Shown here in pieces: positions 46,894 through 58,678 of a stretch of DNA of 64,000 nucleotides. The position numbers and the translations under genes were made by a program. The stretch is from Bagarius yarrelli (Eukaryota; Chordata; Actinopteri; Siluriformes; Sisoridae), in contig VCAZ01000044.1 of assembly GCA_005784505.1 (NCBI GenBank), positions 861,001 to 925,000 on the forward strand, in the 5' to 3' direction. Within the stretch, counting starts at the first letter, position 1. The number at the start of each line of letters is the position of its first letter. Below the pieces are notes generated by a model, which saw only the letters and a program-made list of their open reading frames with translations, was not told where the DNA came from and did not search any database.

Positions 46894-49800
46894 TGTTTAT
46901 TTGTTGGCACATTTATATTACATTCTCAAACTGGTAAATTCCACAATCCCCAAATCACAAAGCAAATATTCCAGGTATGTTTAAAAGGTCACAGCTTTAT
47001 GGGCTGTAAAAGTGATATAGGTGGTGTTTAGTCAGCAGCCCTTTCAGGAGCAAATATGAAATGTATTTCTTTTTTTAATTTACTTGAATGAAGCTGGTGG
47101 TGTGTTATCAGATTTTCAGGTCCAACACTGGCCCTGTGCTAGTAAGGTGCACATTTATTCTGCACAGAACATGCAGTAGTTACCAATCCTTAAGTACTAT
47201 TTCCAACAACAATGGAGTCGCATTTGAGTGTCAAAACCCATTTAAAAAAAGATCCAAATTTACACTGAACAGATGAACCAGCTGAGAAAGTCACACAAAG
47301 CATTTGTGCTTTGGGATACTTAGACAACAAATGTGTGTGTGAACGAACCACATTAATAAACTAAGCTATATTACCAAGTAATATAATTAAAAAATGATAC
47401 TTTGTGTTGCACAAGTTTGAACTAATTAGAGCAATAATAAATTGGTTTAAATGGCTCTAAACTGAATCAATCCTAACAGTAGTAAAATGATTAACTTTAA
47501 TTGGTTTCTTAATGAAATCACATCCATAAACTTGAAACTAACTCAGGGGCAAATGCTGCTATTTGCAAATAGAAACATTGTGAACCTATAACAACTTAAA
47601 CAGCCCAAAAAAACATCTTCCCAAACATCCTGCTTGGGGTCTTTAACCGTTCTTTTTGCCATTCACCAGAACCTGCATCATACACGATGTGGAAAAACCA
47701 CATGCTGTACTTTGTCTTTTTTTGAAGTCTATACAGAAAGAAATAAAAAGTCTGGCTAACTACAGTGGCTCCAGATTCACAGTATTGTGCCAACTGCTGC
47801 GTGCCATCAGAACGGCAGTAAGCAGCCTGGCTAAGACAACTTACTAGAGAAAGAAGAAATGAACGGAATAAAGAAGAGGGGGGAGGGTAACAGTCCACAT
47901 TTCTTGTATTTTTAAAACAAGGTCTCAGTCGTACAAGCCTTGTTCATCTCTGCAATCTCTAGAAATGGCAAGTTCATGGTTTCTGACGAGTGGCTATGGA
48001 GCACTCGATTTAGAGATGAGGGGGAAAAACTACTGCAGAGATTAACAAATAATACCATCTCATCAAAATCAAGATAGTATAAGATTAGAGGCGGCCATGT
48101 TAGTCTTCATGCAGTTGGCTTAGGTCTTTTTACAACCTTAAATAACCTATTGGATGACTAGGGCATGTGGGGTTTTTTGTTGAAACATTCAAAGAACTGG
48201 TTTTCGAACCAAACAGAAATGCCTTCCGATGTTTTAAATCCAAGATGAGAATTTTATTTTCAGTCATCTGGCATTTTTTTTTTTCTGTTTGTCAGTTGCT
48301 CTGGGAAAACCCACTGGATATCGCTGTGACCAAATTCTGCCAAGAATGACAGAAAAAAAAAATATTTTATGGTGGTTTATACTTAGACATCTGTACTTAA
48401 AAAATACATACAACAAAATTGATACAGAAATAGTTTTGACAAAGATACTTTGCCTTTTTTTCTTGAAAGATCAAAAAAAAAAAAAAAAAGGTTAAACGCA
48501 GCAGGAAATGTGGTCGGGCTCTCTCAAGATGACTTGCTAGCCAACTGGCACTTAGAGTAAATAACCCTTGAATGTTCGTGCCACAGTTGTCACAATTTAG
48601 CCAACAGAACTTAAAGAATTAATCCGCACTTGTTTCCCTACTAGTGTGACCAATGATAAGTCAGAACAGGCAGCCGTGTGTTCAAATTCTACAACTTCCT
48701 TTCCATTGTTAACTTAAATTTGCCCAAAATTTGGTTCTCATTTTTAAAAAAAGGAGATTTATTTATAACATGCTAAGGTACGTGTGGCATCCTTTTAATC
48801 AAATTTTGCAATCAATCCGGTTGTGAAAATCCAAGAAACCGGGAAGTCAGTTTAGGACACAGATCTAATAAACGAACAATTTGATGGGTCATCCCAGGTC
48901 AGCAAACATTACAGGAAAAAAAGTGCCTCAATAACAGGCCCAGGTGTAGTTTTCAGTGGCCTGACCTACCAGCTCCACTAAAGAGCTCAGTAATACGAGA
49001 CAATAATACATTAAAAGACAGCAGGATCCACTCGATATGTGCCTATTAGGGTTCGTGTCAGAGAAACTGTCCTGTCCTGTCTAACATTCCTGAACATCAC
49101 TGCATAAACTCTAAAACCTTGTCACGCATTTTCATTAAAGTGGTTCCGAGTGGTGATTTGTTTTTTATGCGATCACCAACGTTGAAATTACTGGACCTAT
49201 AGGCCTTGCTGTCAGCCATACAACTTGTGCGATCATAACCGCTGGGCTTGTGAGGAGGGGGGGGGGGGGGTTAACGAGAATGTTAGGTTCTGTGTTCTAA
49301 CGCCTTTAGGCACCACTTGAGTAAAGAAACAAGGAGAACTAAACCAGGGTGTGTATTTCATCAACCCAAATGATATTTACAAAATGGCAAGAGAGGCCAA
49401 AAAAGGGAGAAAGAAATCACTCAAAAGACCTACTGACACAAAATACAGCTTGAACATTCATTAGATCCCAAACTTGTAAGACAAATAAATATCAGTGCTC
49501 ATGCAAACCAACTGACCTCTCACCAATTCCATCCGTCCAGGAAACTAGGCATTTTCTTCTCGTTGTTTGGGGAGGAAGGGGTGTTTTTCCCCCCCCACAA
49601 GAACACACACATTCACTACTCACACAAATACATGCTCACTTACTCTCACATACAAGAAAAATGGATGCGTAAAAAATATTGAAAGCCTCAAGCATAAGCA
49701 CTAGGCTACGTGTATTTACATTACAACAGTAAAAAGTAGTTCTTGCATTTGTTTAACCTCACACTTGGGTGAAAGAGGATACTAAAGGGGAAAAGGAGCA

Positions 49801-50098
49801 GGAAGAGAGGGGCGTTTCATGCAGATGTCCATTCTGAAGGAGAGCTGGGGCAAAAAAAAAATATATATGTCCAAGAGTAGAGACTGACAGACATAAAATT
49901 AACATTTACAAAACTTTTTTTTATATTTACCCAACACTGTCAAGTTTGCGCCATCTCTGGCACTCAAAAAAGGGTTGGCAAGGCAAACTGTATTTTAAGA
50001 GAAAAAAAAAAGAGCAGGAAAAGAAGAAGAGAGAATACTGAAAGAATAAGAGCGAGAGTGGTGGCGGAAGCATCCGGAGTGTCAGTGATATGTGTTAG
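46894..50098 (-). other. nudt3: Probable nudt3 3' UTR
   Basis: About 3.2 kb with no recognised repeat, unlike the rest of the intergenic DNA, between the nudt3 stop and a minus-strand AATAAA at about 46894-46899. A long 3' UTR also fits mammalian NUDT3. It includes a G-run at 49257-49270 (C-run in the transcript). The gap to the rps10 poly(A) signal is about 560 bases, so the two genes are tail to tail. Confidence 0.5.
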
Positions 50099-53000
50099 TT
50101 ATCTGATGTCAGAGACGGAGCTCTGATTGATGTTGTAGCTGGGTGGGAGGTCTTCAGCTATCGTGGCCATTAGAGGAGTGCCGTTGCTCGTCAGGCAGCT
50201 CTCCTGTAGCGCTTCAAAGTAGGTGGCCTGCACTGGCTTGTGACACTGCAACACTTGTATCGCGTCGTCTATTTTAAACCATTCCCTTTTTCTCCCTGTC
50301 AACAGAAGAGGGTGTATGTGTATGCTGAGTGAGGCAGCTTGATGCTAAAACAAATTGCTTATATTTCATTCTGATTATCGAGAGATATGCTCACAGTCAA
50401 CTTTATTAGGGATACCTGTGATCACGGCGTAGATGTTGGTGTCTAATTAGCTGGGCATTTCACACTACTTTTGTGGGATTTTGCACAACATTTAAAGGAA
50501 GCAGTGCAAAAGAACATCAAGTAAAACAGTTCTATGGGTTGAAACACAATGTTGATTTGAGAGGACATAGGAAAATAGGCAGATTAATACAAGCAGCCAG
50601 GATACAGTCAAACTGTAGGAGGATAAGCATCTCAGAACGTGTACCAGGTGAGGTGTGTGAGCTACAATGACAAAACACCGCACCGAGTGCCACTCTGGGG
50701 CTTTCATGAGTGCAGGGTCACTAAAACAGAATTGCAACCGCATGCGGTCTTATGCTGGTGTTACACCGGATGAGTTGTTTATTCGAAGGGCCTTTTCTCC
50801 TTGTCAGAGTTGTAGTAAAAGTGATTATTTTAGTTACTGTAGACTTGTTGGCTTCCCCTTCTATTTAGTTAATCCTTCCCATCAACAAGGCTTTACCACC
50901 CATAGAACTGCCACTCACGTGATGTGTTTACCGTTTGGTGTGAACTGTAGATCCTGTTATGTGAAACTTTCAGCAAAAGGGGCGGTTCAAAAAGTAACTC
51001 AAACCGACTCATCTGGCATGAAAAACCCTGCCAGGGTTAAAATCACAGAGATAACATTTCCTCATGAGAACATTATCTAAAGCTATTGACCTGAAGCTGT
51101 ATGATTTTATATATTGTGCTTCTGCCAGATGATTAGCTGATCAAATAACTGCATAAGTATGCAAACGTCAATTTGAGCTGCACAATATTGGGATTTTTTT
51201 TAATGATATATACTGCAGTATAAAAAATGGTCACCTTGTAACCTAAATAGCTCTATTTAGAAAGAATTCATTATTTTAAAATGACTTAGGTGATTTCGAA
51301 AGAGTGCATCTGCGTAAAATATAAACATACATAAGCACAGAACAAAAATTCAATTAAAAACAGTTTCGATACAGCAATTAAATAATCAAATGTAAAAATT
51401 GCACTGTATAGTCTTCACTGTATAATTACATACAGAAAATATTTGTTAAAGCTAGAAAATTGATTTGTTTCTTGCGCCTGAATGTTGTTGGAAATGTTCA
51501 CACAGCAACAGACCTTAAAGCAAACAATGTGTAAATAATAAACTTATACTCGAGTATTAAAGATTACAATGAATACACAAATTACATGTTCTGAACTGCA
51601 GTCAAATATAATCCCCACTTAACATTACACATCCTGTGATGTAACTATCGCAGATGCACACATTGTGATGTCAATGCTAAATCTATATATTGTGCAGCAT
51701 AAGTGCGCTTTTGAAATGCCTGCCAAGGCTGGCGCTGTGGTGCAGTGGGTTAAGGTGCCAGCACACACATGCACAGTTGCGCTTTGGCAACCTGGGTTCG
51801 ATTGAAGAAAGGCAAAAATTAAGGCAAAAATGGCCCAAAAAATCTTTTGAAAATAAAAAACAAAAGAAATAAAAGAACAAAGTAGCTGCTACAACAAAGT
51901 GTCTTAAAATGAACTAAAAAAAAAAAAGAAACCTAGGGAAAATCTGTCTCATATAGTCTAATATTGACATAAAAACACAAGACAGTGCTTCACTTACCAA
52001 TGTTTACAGAATCTTCCCAGTCTTCCAGAACTTCTTTTACAATGAGAACATACACATACGTCCTGTGTTTCCTATCCTGGTTCTGAGTATGGGGGAGACA
52101 AAATAAAAAACCTTTTAAAACAATTTATGTATTGTTAAAATAAAAATCCAAAGTAATTTGTTTTATATCAGGAATTAGGGCTGCACAATAAATCGACATA
52201 TCGATGCAATTTGCATAATTGCACATTAAATACTTTAAATAATAATATATGGTTAACGTTTTAGAGCGATGCTAATTGTAAAATATCTGGCACACGGATG
52301 TTAGTTGGGATGTGCGCGTGCGTGCTTTGACGCAAGACAATTAGCAAGCCACAAAGCTTTTATTATGAGCTAATCTTGATGCACTCGCGACTGCAGCCGA
52401 GTGCAAATTTAATGCCCAAACGAAGTAGCACCTTAAAATATGGCAGTATTTCAGTTAATATTTCAGAGATAAGCGCATGCAGACTGAAGTACTATGTGAA
52501 ACATGCAAATATTGAAAGGCAACGCAAAGGGAAAACGCGTAGAAATCATTAGTCACCTTAAAACCAAGCAAATAATTATTAACTATGCGTGGCAGAAAAA
52601 TCTTCAAACACATTTAAAACATTTGTTGGTTATATCATTTTTAAAATATTGAATATTGCATTATTTAACGTTATTGCATTTTTCTTCAATATCGTGCAGC
52701 CCTATTAGGAATATAATTTGGATACATGTATTCAATACAAAAAAAAGAAAAAAAAAAAGAAGAAGAAATCACATTTTTTAAAACACAACACATTTGAAGC
52801 TCTAATAACAATCAAAATGATAAAATTGCCATTTAGCTCATTCTTATAACACATACAGCTCTCCATGTATACCCTTTTTAAAATAATCAATGATTTTAGG
52901 CCATCCTTTACTTTTTTTAAAATGCTGCATGCTACATTCTCCTGGGACCTTCTGCACTGCACACTTCTGTGTTTGATCTGAAGTAGCAGGCTAGTGAGTG

Positions 53001-56000
53001 CAGTGCTGCCTGAGTTGAATCACAATCACTAATGCAGAAACAACATATCATCAGCTAACATTTGCTATGTGATACCCACCTCAAATATTCCTACTAGTCT
53101 CCCTAAAGTGCCCTTGACACCAGCCTGTTGAAAAAGTAGAAAAAAAAAAACACCATCACACATTTGAACACTCACACAGCATCTCAATGCTCCTTAATGA
53201 TTTTCCACGAATCCCAACAGTATAAACAGCTCAACAGCAAAAAAGCCAGATCTAATGATTGGTGGCGATGACAAGAAGGGTCATATGGCATTAAATGATA
53301 ACTTGCAGATCTGACACCACCACCTGTTTTATTCTAAATCATGTGAATTGCATGTCATAGCCTAGTCCCAGCCTCAGAAGCCATGTTCACAAACCATTGA
53401 CTGATGATCTGATGCACAAAACTGAAAATGTTTTGTCTAAAGAGTCTTTTCAACAAAACACACTTTGTATGTCTGTATATTTTAAGGTGATTTAAAGTGA
53501 TACACACTTTTTTAAATAATTGCTTTCATCAAGCTTCCATGTAGCCTATAAATTCTGCACGTAGTCCGAAGTTTATTTGTAAAATTACAGTGGTGGCAGT
53601 GGTGCAATACATAAAAGCATACAGGTACAAGCCAAACATTTTAGAGAATACTTATTTATGGCGGAATGTGATTTAACATTTACATAAGAAGTGGGTGGCT
53701 CGTGGTTAAGGTATTGGACTAACAACCCGAAGATTGTGGGTTCGATTCCCAGCTCGGCCCCTGAGCAAGGCCCTCAACCCTCAATTGCTCAGTTGTATAA
53801 ATGAGATAAATGTAAGTCGTTCTGGATAAGGGTGTCTGCCAAATGTTGTAAATGTAAATTAGATCTCTGGGATTTTGACTGTAGCATTAATGTTAGTGTT
53901 ACTTCGGTTAAACAAAAAGTAAAATGAAGCCATTGCTTTTGGAAACAAAGATGAAGTTGTCAAGGTGAATGTATACCGTGATTATAGGGGCCAAACAACT
54001 GAAAATCTTGGTGTAAATCTGTAGTCAGACCTCAGTTTTAATAGTCACGTCAAAGCAATAACTACATCAGCATACCATCACCTCAAAAACATTGCTAGAA
54101 TTCGGGTTTTGTTTCCAGGCAGGACCTGGATTCTTGTCAATGCCTTGTATTATCAGTACAGTGATATCACACTGGTACCCAGCTCTTTAAAATGCCTGCC
54201 AATTACATTTGGGATTGATTATAAAGTTCCGCATTTATACATCACACAATGTTTTAGGACTATTTCAGATATGCCCAGTGAATATAAACTAATCTGATCA
54301 CTTAGATCATCAAGTCAGTTAGACATACCAGGGGTTCACTCTAAACAAGGGGAATCTGCTATTAGCAGCCTGCAGAAGAGATCAGATGTGCTAAATCAGT
54401 AGTCATCTTTAAATCCAGACTCAAAACACATACGTTTAGTGCTACATATACTGAATGAGCAATGTGCTACGTCCGAACTGGCTATAATCATTTTATATTA
54501 TTAACCGTATTCATCATGATTTTATTTTAATTTCTCTTATGTAAAGCACTTTGATTACCACTGTGTATGAAATGTTCTATATAAATAAACTTGCTTTGCC
54601 ATGTGCCAGACAGGCTTATGTGAGTATTTATACAACTGCTGATCGCTTGTAAGTTTCCTCTACAGCAGTCTGTAGAATTTACTTGATAATGCAATTAAAA
54701 AATTTTTACTAAGTGTCATATTTGATGACTCGGTATCACAAAGACCAAATTAGTTTAAGCAGAAAACAAATTCACCCTAGGGCATCAAATGCAAAACACC
54801 CCATGAGGGTCCGATTCTGTCTCCAGCTGCAGTGGGCATCAACCTACCAGCTGAGGAAGAACAAAGAATGGAGCCTGGTCTGAAGAATCTCATTTTCTGC
54901 TGAGGCACATAAATGGCCAGATCATTTGGAATCAACAACTTTACTTTATGGACCCAACCTGCTTTCTGTTAACAGTTTAGGCTATAAAAAGTGGTGTGAT
55001 AGTGTGAGGAATGTGTCTTCTTGGCACAAGTTGGGTTTGTTAATACTAATCAAACATTAACCTAGTTTATTTTAGTTAACCATGAGTATCCTTTTAATGC
55101 CACAGTTTATCCATCTTTTTATGTCTTCTTCCAGAATACTAAAACATGTCACACTGCAACTGTTATCTAAAACTGATTCGTGAACATGACAGTGAGCTTA
55201 GTGTTCCTCGGTGACTACGTCTAAATCCCCTGGAACACTTCTGGGATGTGGCAGGAAATTCTGGTAGGAACTTTTCCTCGACTTCATTAATTAAAGTCCC
55301 TTCGAGTAGTTTGAAAAGTTTGTTTATTAAGTGTTGATATGGGTAACAGCTGCAAGGATCCAGATAAACACCAAAATAAAAACACTATTATAATATAAAA
55401 ATGCTGACAGTCACACTCCGGATATTAACATAACAGACATATAATTATTTTTGTGTTGCCTGTTGATGACTCAGTATATTCATTTTGTAAAATTTATTAA
55501 CTCTAAGGCTTTTCCTAGTATTTTATTTCCTAAATATTCCCAGAACACTCCAACACCTGTTATTTAACTCGATTTAAAATACGTTTTTCCAAACAAGGTT
55601 TAGCTTTAATCTTTTTACACCATTCTGTGTAAAATCTCAGCCAGATGAGCGAAATAACTAAAATTTTACTTTTTTCTCCATTCTAACAAAATTGGTTATT
55701 CAGTTAAATACCCAGTAAGTGTTACTAATATTTAAAAGTTTTACACGCTATAAATCATACTTGCTGAACTGATCTCTGATCAGGGACTGACTAATACTAC
55801 AACCTTTTAGTGTAGCAAATTAAAGCTCATATTGGGAAAAAAAACTTAGATTTGTGCTTTCTGGGTGCACAAAAAGGCTTTGGCTATTGCTGGAGTCCAG
55901 CCGAACTGGGGTTGGGCCAAGGTGTAGTATAAAGAGCAGTGGTTAATCTGAGTGGAACGGCCTTTAGCACTGTAAAATGATCACTCTGTACACATGAGTG

Positions 56001-58265
56001 ATGAGAGAGTATCAGTGCCTATAACAAGAAGCTATGATCATGACATTAGGGTCAGCTTAAAACAGATGTACAAGTAGACAACAGCACAGAGGGTCAGTGG
56101 CAAAACACCTGCTAAAACAAAGCCTATTTTCAACGATTAAATAACATTAGGCTTTAAACCGGTTAGGCAGAAGGCTGCTATTATTAGTTTTTTTATTTTC
56201 TTGTTTTATCCATACTGGCTATTTAAGTCATGTAATAATGAAACTTATACTGCACAACTCAGTAATCAAACTCCAGTGCTAGAATTGTATAACACAAAGT
56301 TAAAAAAAGTACATAAATGCTCTGACCTCCTCACACACTTCTCGGACAGCAGCAACGTTGGGTTCTTCCTCCGGTTCCATTCCTCCTCCGGGCACAATCC
56401 ATTTATCAGGATGTCGACTGCTACTTACCAACAGCACCTAAACAAAGACAGGCTAGACGTTTAACTCGGCACACAACAGAAAAAAATAAAATGGGATTCT
56501 ATGTGATCAGACACCGTGTCACTTTTTCACAAAACACCGTTCTGTAATTTAGGTTTGGGATCAGTGGGACCTGATCTGTGATGTCCTTTTAAAAGACATA
56601 AATGTAGGAACTTTAATGCACCACTGGCTGTAAAAGAAGGCGAGTAAGGGAAATTAGTGTGTAAGATCAGGCTGCATCTGTGTGTCTATGATCCTCAACA
56701 ACAAACCGCTGCTCACCATGATTAGCACTCTTGTTCTACCCCACAATTTTTTGTTCTTAGTTCAAAACTTTTCTTTTAATTACATCGATATTAACAATCG
56801 AGATACAACAATATATTTTGTTACCAATTAAATAGCATTTTTCATGCTGTAAATGAGTGAGGTGGCACAAATCTAGCATTAAACCCACATTAACTTAAGT
56901 GGAAATGGTAGCGCAGTGGTTAAGGTGTTGGGCTGCTAATTGGAAGATAGGGGTTTCTTGCTACTGTTGGGCCCTTGAGCAAGGCCCTTAACCCGCAATT
57001 ACTCAGTTGTATAAATGAAATAAATGTAAGCTGCTCTGGATAAGGGTGTCTACCAAATGCTGTAAAGGTGAAGGCCTCAAATTCTCTCTAAGAGTTTCAA
57101 GAGTCAGTGTCGGTGAAAATTTGAATAAAGTGGTTAGTACATGTGAAACAACTGCCTGTCTTTGTTTTTACATAAACTTAAAAAAAAAAAAAAAAAAAAA
57201 AACATTTCCACAGAAAGTTAAATCCATTTCACAGAACGTACCAGACGTATAAACAAACAGTGAAGCATTCCAAACTGATAACCTCAGCTAAGCTAAATCT
57301 GCTGAACAACTACAGCAACTTACACAAGTATTTGCCCTCCTCAACCGACCCCCGTTTGCTTGCGTTTTAGCCTGAAGATAATGGATTTTAAAAAAAAAAA
57401 ATTTATGCAAGCACAAATTAAATGTTTTTACTCAGAAATCTTGTGCAACCTTTATCCTAGTCCATAATTTCGAGTGTGTAACGTTAAATCACATCCTAAA
57501 ACTTAAAGTCCAGTTGATACTGGTACAACAGATTAAAAAAGTTCAGACGGGGCAAATACTTATGCGACACATTTGGTTAACCTCAATTCTCAGAATATCA
57601 CTATCATAATCAGTGAATTAAAACATTAATAAAAAACTGAACCGAAGCTAACGTTAGCTTCTTAATTGCTACGCCGTCTGGTTCACACAGAGCTTCACTG
57701 GTCAGCAGGCTTGTTGCTAAGCTAGCAGTCAGTTTCTGTCCAGCCACCTCACTGTGTCATCACAAAACACGGCTCCTTTTTATACTGCACTGATTCGGAC
57801 TGAAATAAGACACGGGTTTCTGTCCAAAAGAATTGTTATTCTTTTTTTTAAAAAAAAAAAGAGAGAAAGAGAGAGAGAGAGAGAGGTGAACGGATATTAG
57901 CCAACTGACAGAACCACGACTAGCTAGCTACCAAGCTAGCTACATTTTCATTGACAAATCACACTGTCTAACTTAGCTAGCTAACCTTTAGCCGGCTACA
58001 ACAGATGTTCCGTTTTCAGGAAGCATTTGTCGTTTCGTTTTTGTTTTTTAGCAAAAAACATTTATAACCTAAAAGCTCCTGGCGATAATTAACATTAAAG
58101 TTAAATTAAATGTAATCAGCTGTTAATATCGCGGCCCGTTAAATGCCGTCGGATCCCCGGCCTCACCTCCTCCTCAGTCTCGCTCCTGAAGCACAGGCAG
58201 GCGGCCCGCTTCTTATACCCATCTCCATCATAGGTACGAGTTTGGTTAGACTTCAGCTTCATCAT
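50099..58265 (-). CDS. nudt3: Diphosphoinositol polyphosphate phosphohydrolase (NUDT3/DIPP1)
   Basis: Five coding exons on the minus strand join in frame: 58167-58265, 56327-56437, 53080-53124, 51998-52082 and 50099-50295. They give 178 residues (human NUDT3: 172). It starts MMKLKSNQTRTYDGDGYKKR. The Nudix box spans exons 2-3: GGGMEPEEEP then AAVREVCEEAGV, with the metal-binding REVCEE glutamates present. After it come KGTLGRLVGIFENQDRKHRT, EDWEDSVNIGRKREWFKIDD and a diverged tail ending SSVSDIR. The family removes the beta-phosphate from diphosphoinositol polyphosphates and degrades diadenosine polyphosphates; NUDT3 also decaps some mRNAs. An in-frame ATG lies 23 codons upstream (58334); the conserved start is preferred. 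NUDT3 is chosen over NUDT4 by synteny. Orientation is opposite to human relative to rps10. Confidence 0.95.
50395..50740 (+). mobile_element. Tc1-like repeat fragment in nudt3 intron
   Basis: It begins with CAACTTTATTAGGGATACCT, the usual outer block of a common fish Tc1-like repeat, and contains decayed inner blocks (GCAGATTAATACAAGC, GGATACAGTCAAACTG, AGCATCTCAGAACGTG). No open transposase frame remains. The same family appears at 53590-55275. Confidence 0.65.
51174..51702. mobile_element. hAT-like MITE, older copy
   Basis: The ends are GCTGCACAATAT at 51177-51188 and its exact reverse complement ATATTGTGCAGC at 51687-51698. Length about 525 bases, no coding. The ends match the better-preserved copy at 52176-52704. 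Confidence 0.65.
51728..51850 (+). repeat. tRNA-derived SINE (family B)
   Basis: GGCTGGCGCTGTGGTGCAGTG and TTAAGGTGCCAGCACACACA, then the B-box-like CCTGGGTTCGATTGAAG. It matches the copy at 32668 and is truncated at the 3' side. It lies in a nudt3 intron. Confidence 0.8.
52176..52704. mobile_element. hAT-like MITE with terminal repeats and target duplication
   Basis: The ends are TAGGGCTGCACAATA and, inverted, TAGGGCTGCACGATA. Flanking 8-mers TCAGGAAT (52168-52175) and TTAGGAAT (52705-52712) match at 7 of 8 bases, the duplication length expected for hAT transposition. The 529-base body has no coding. It lies between nudt3 exons 3 and 4. Confidence 0.8.
53690..53860 (+). repeat. tRNA-derived SINE (family A), well preserved
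   Basis: GGTGGCTCGTGGTTAAGG and the perfect B box GGTTCGATTCC are followed by CCCCTGAGCAAGGCCCTCAA and the tail TCTGGATAAGGGTGTCTGCC, ending AAATGTTGTAAATG. It is inserted inside the Tc1-like element. Confidence 0.9.
53905..54600 (+). mobile_element. L2/CR1-like LINE remnant
   Basis: Plus-strand peptides follow the ORF2 C-terminal order: ENLGVNL near 54000, SHVKAITTSAYHHLKNIARI at about 54045-54102, LKCLPITFGIDYKV at 54189-54230, and VVIFKSRLKTHTF at 54400-54440. The end, TGTAAAGCACTTTGATTACC with CTATATAAATAAACTTGC, is a standard LINE 3' tail in fish. Large internal deletions remove the middle. Confidence 0.75.
55276..56326 (-). other. nudt3 intron 2, remainder
   Basis: No repeat family or exon recognised in this part of the intron. 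Confidence 0.6.
56898..57068 (+). repeat. tRNA-derived SINE (family A)
   Basis: ATGGTAGCGCAGTGGTTAAG then TTGGGCCCTTGAGCAAGGCC and the tail TCTGGATAAGGGTGTCTACC. The B box is partly deleted. It lies in nudt3 intron 1. Confidence 0.88.
57069..58166 (-). other. Rest of nudt3 intron 1
   Basis: Contains an A-run at 57179-57201 and a (GA)n tract at 57862-57886. No exon or named repeat was recognised. Confidence 0.6.
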
Positions 58266-58520
58266 CTCGGCACGTCGGGAACTGGCTAAAATCAGAGCAC
58301 GAACCACAGGGAGCTGACACAGCTCCACACGCAAAGTTTACGTAAGGAAACCCCGCGTTTTCAGTGTAAGAACTAAGTTCTTCTACGCTTCATTTTTCTT
58401 AAGCAAAGCGTATCACAGCCACAGACGCCATTGCTGGAACCGCTACGCTGCGCGCGCAAGCTGATTCGCTGGGAACGTCTGCGTGCTAGTTAAGTTGCGT
58501 AAGCGCTGTTGCGGAATCAC
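58266..58520 (-). promoter_or_regulatory. nudt3: nudt3 5' UTR and CpG-rich promoter
   Basis: CG dinucleotides cluster at 58425-58520 (GCTACGCTGCGCGCGCAAGC), unlike the AT-rich surroundings, directly upstream of the nudt3 start. On the minus strand GCAATGGCGTC near 58426-58436 is close to a YY1 motif. No TATA box is placed to fit. The start site is inferred near 58.4 kb. Confidence 0.5.
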
Positions 58521-58672
58521 TGGCGCTGTACAGCGAGTATTCTTACCTTGATGTGTACGAGTCTCATAAAACACAGCAACAATGTTGGAATCCTTGTGTT
58601 AACGTCATAACAGACCTTTATTCGCCCCCCCCCCAATAAAAACAGAATGAGTAAAAAATTGAGAAAGTATAC

Positions 58673-58678
58673 TTTATT
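58673..58678 (-). terminator. hmga1: hmga1 poly(A) signal
   Basis: Minus-strand AATAAA about 1.2 kb after the hmga1 stop, with a C-rich run at 58626-58634 beyond it. This places the hmga1 3' end only about 200 bases before the likely nudt3 start, in tandem on the minus strand. Confidence 0.65.

Larger units (their letters stand above)
53590..55275 (+). mobile_element. Tc1-like element interrupted by a SINE and a LINE
   Basis: Pieces of one degenerate Tc1-like repeat appear in order: GCAGTGGTGCAATACATAAA at about 53597-53616, GGGATTTTGACTGTAGCATT at 53869-53888, TGCCAGACAGGCTTATGTGA at 54603-54622, and the far part with GAACATGACAGTGAG and TGGAACACTTCTGGGATGTG to about 55250. A SINE (53690-53860) separates the first two pieces and a LINE (about 53905-54600) separates the second and third. 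No transposase frame is open. Confidence 0.65.

Noticed and set aside
53690..53765. tRNA-like sequence with a perfect B box
   Set aside because: It is the head of a SINE with the family tail and several copies in the window; no complete tRNA cloverleaf was found.
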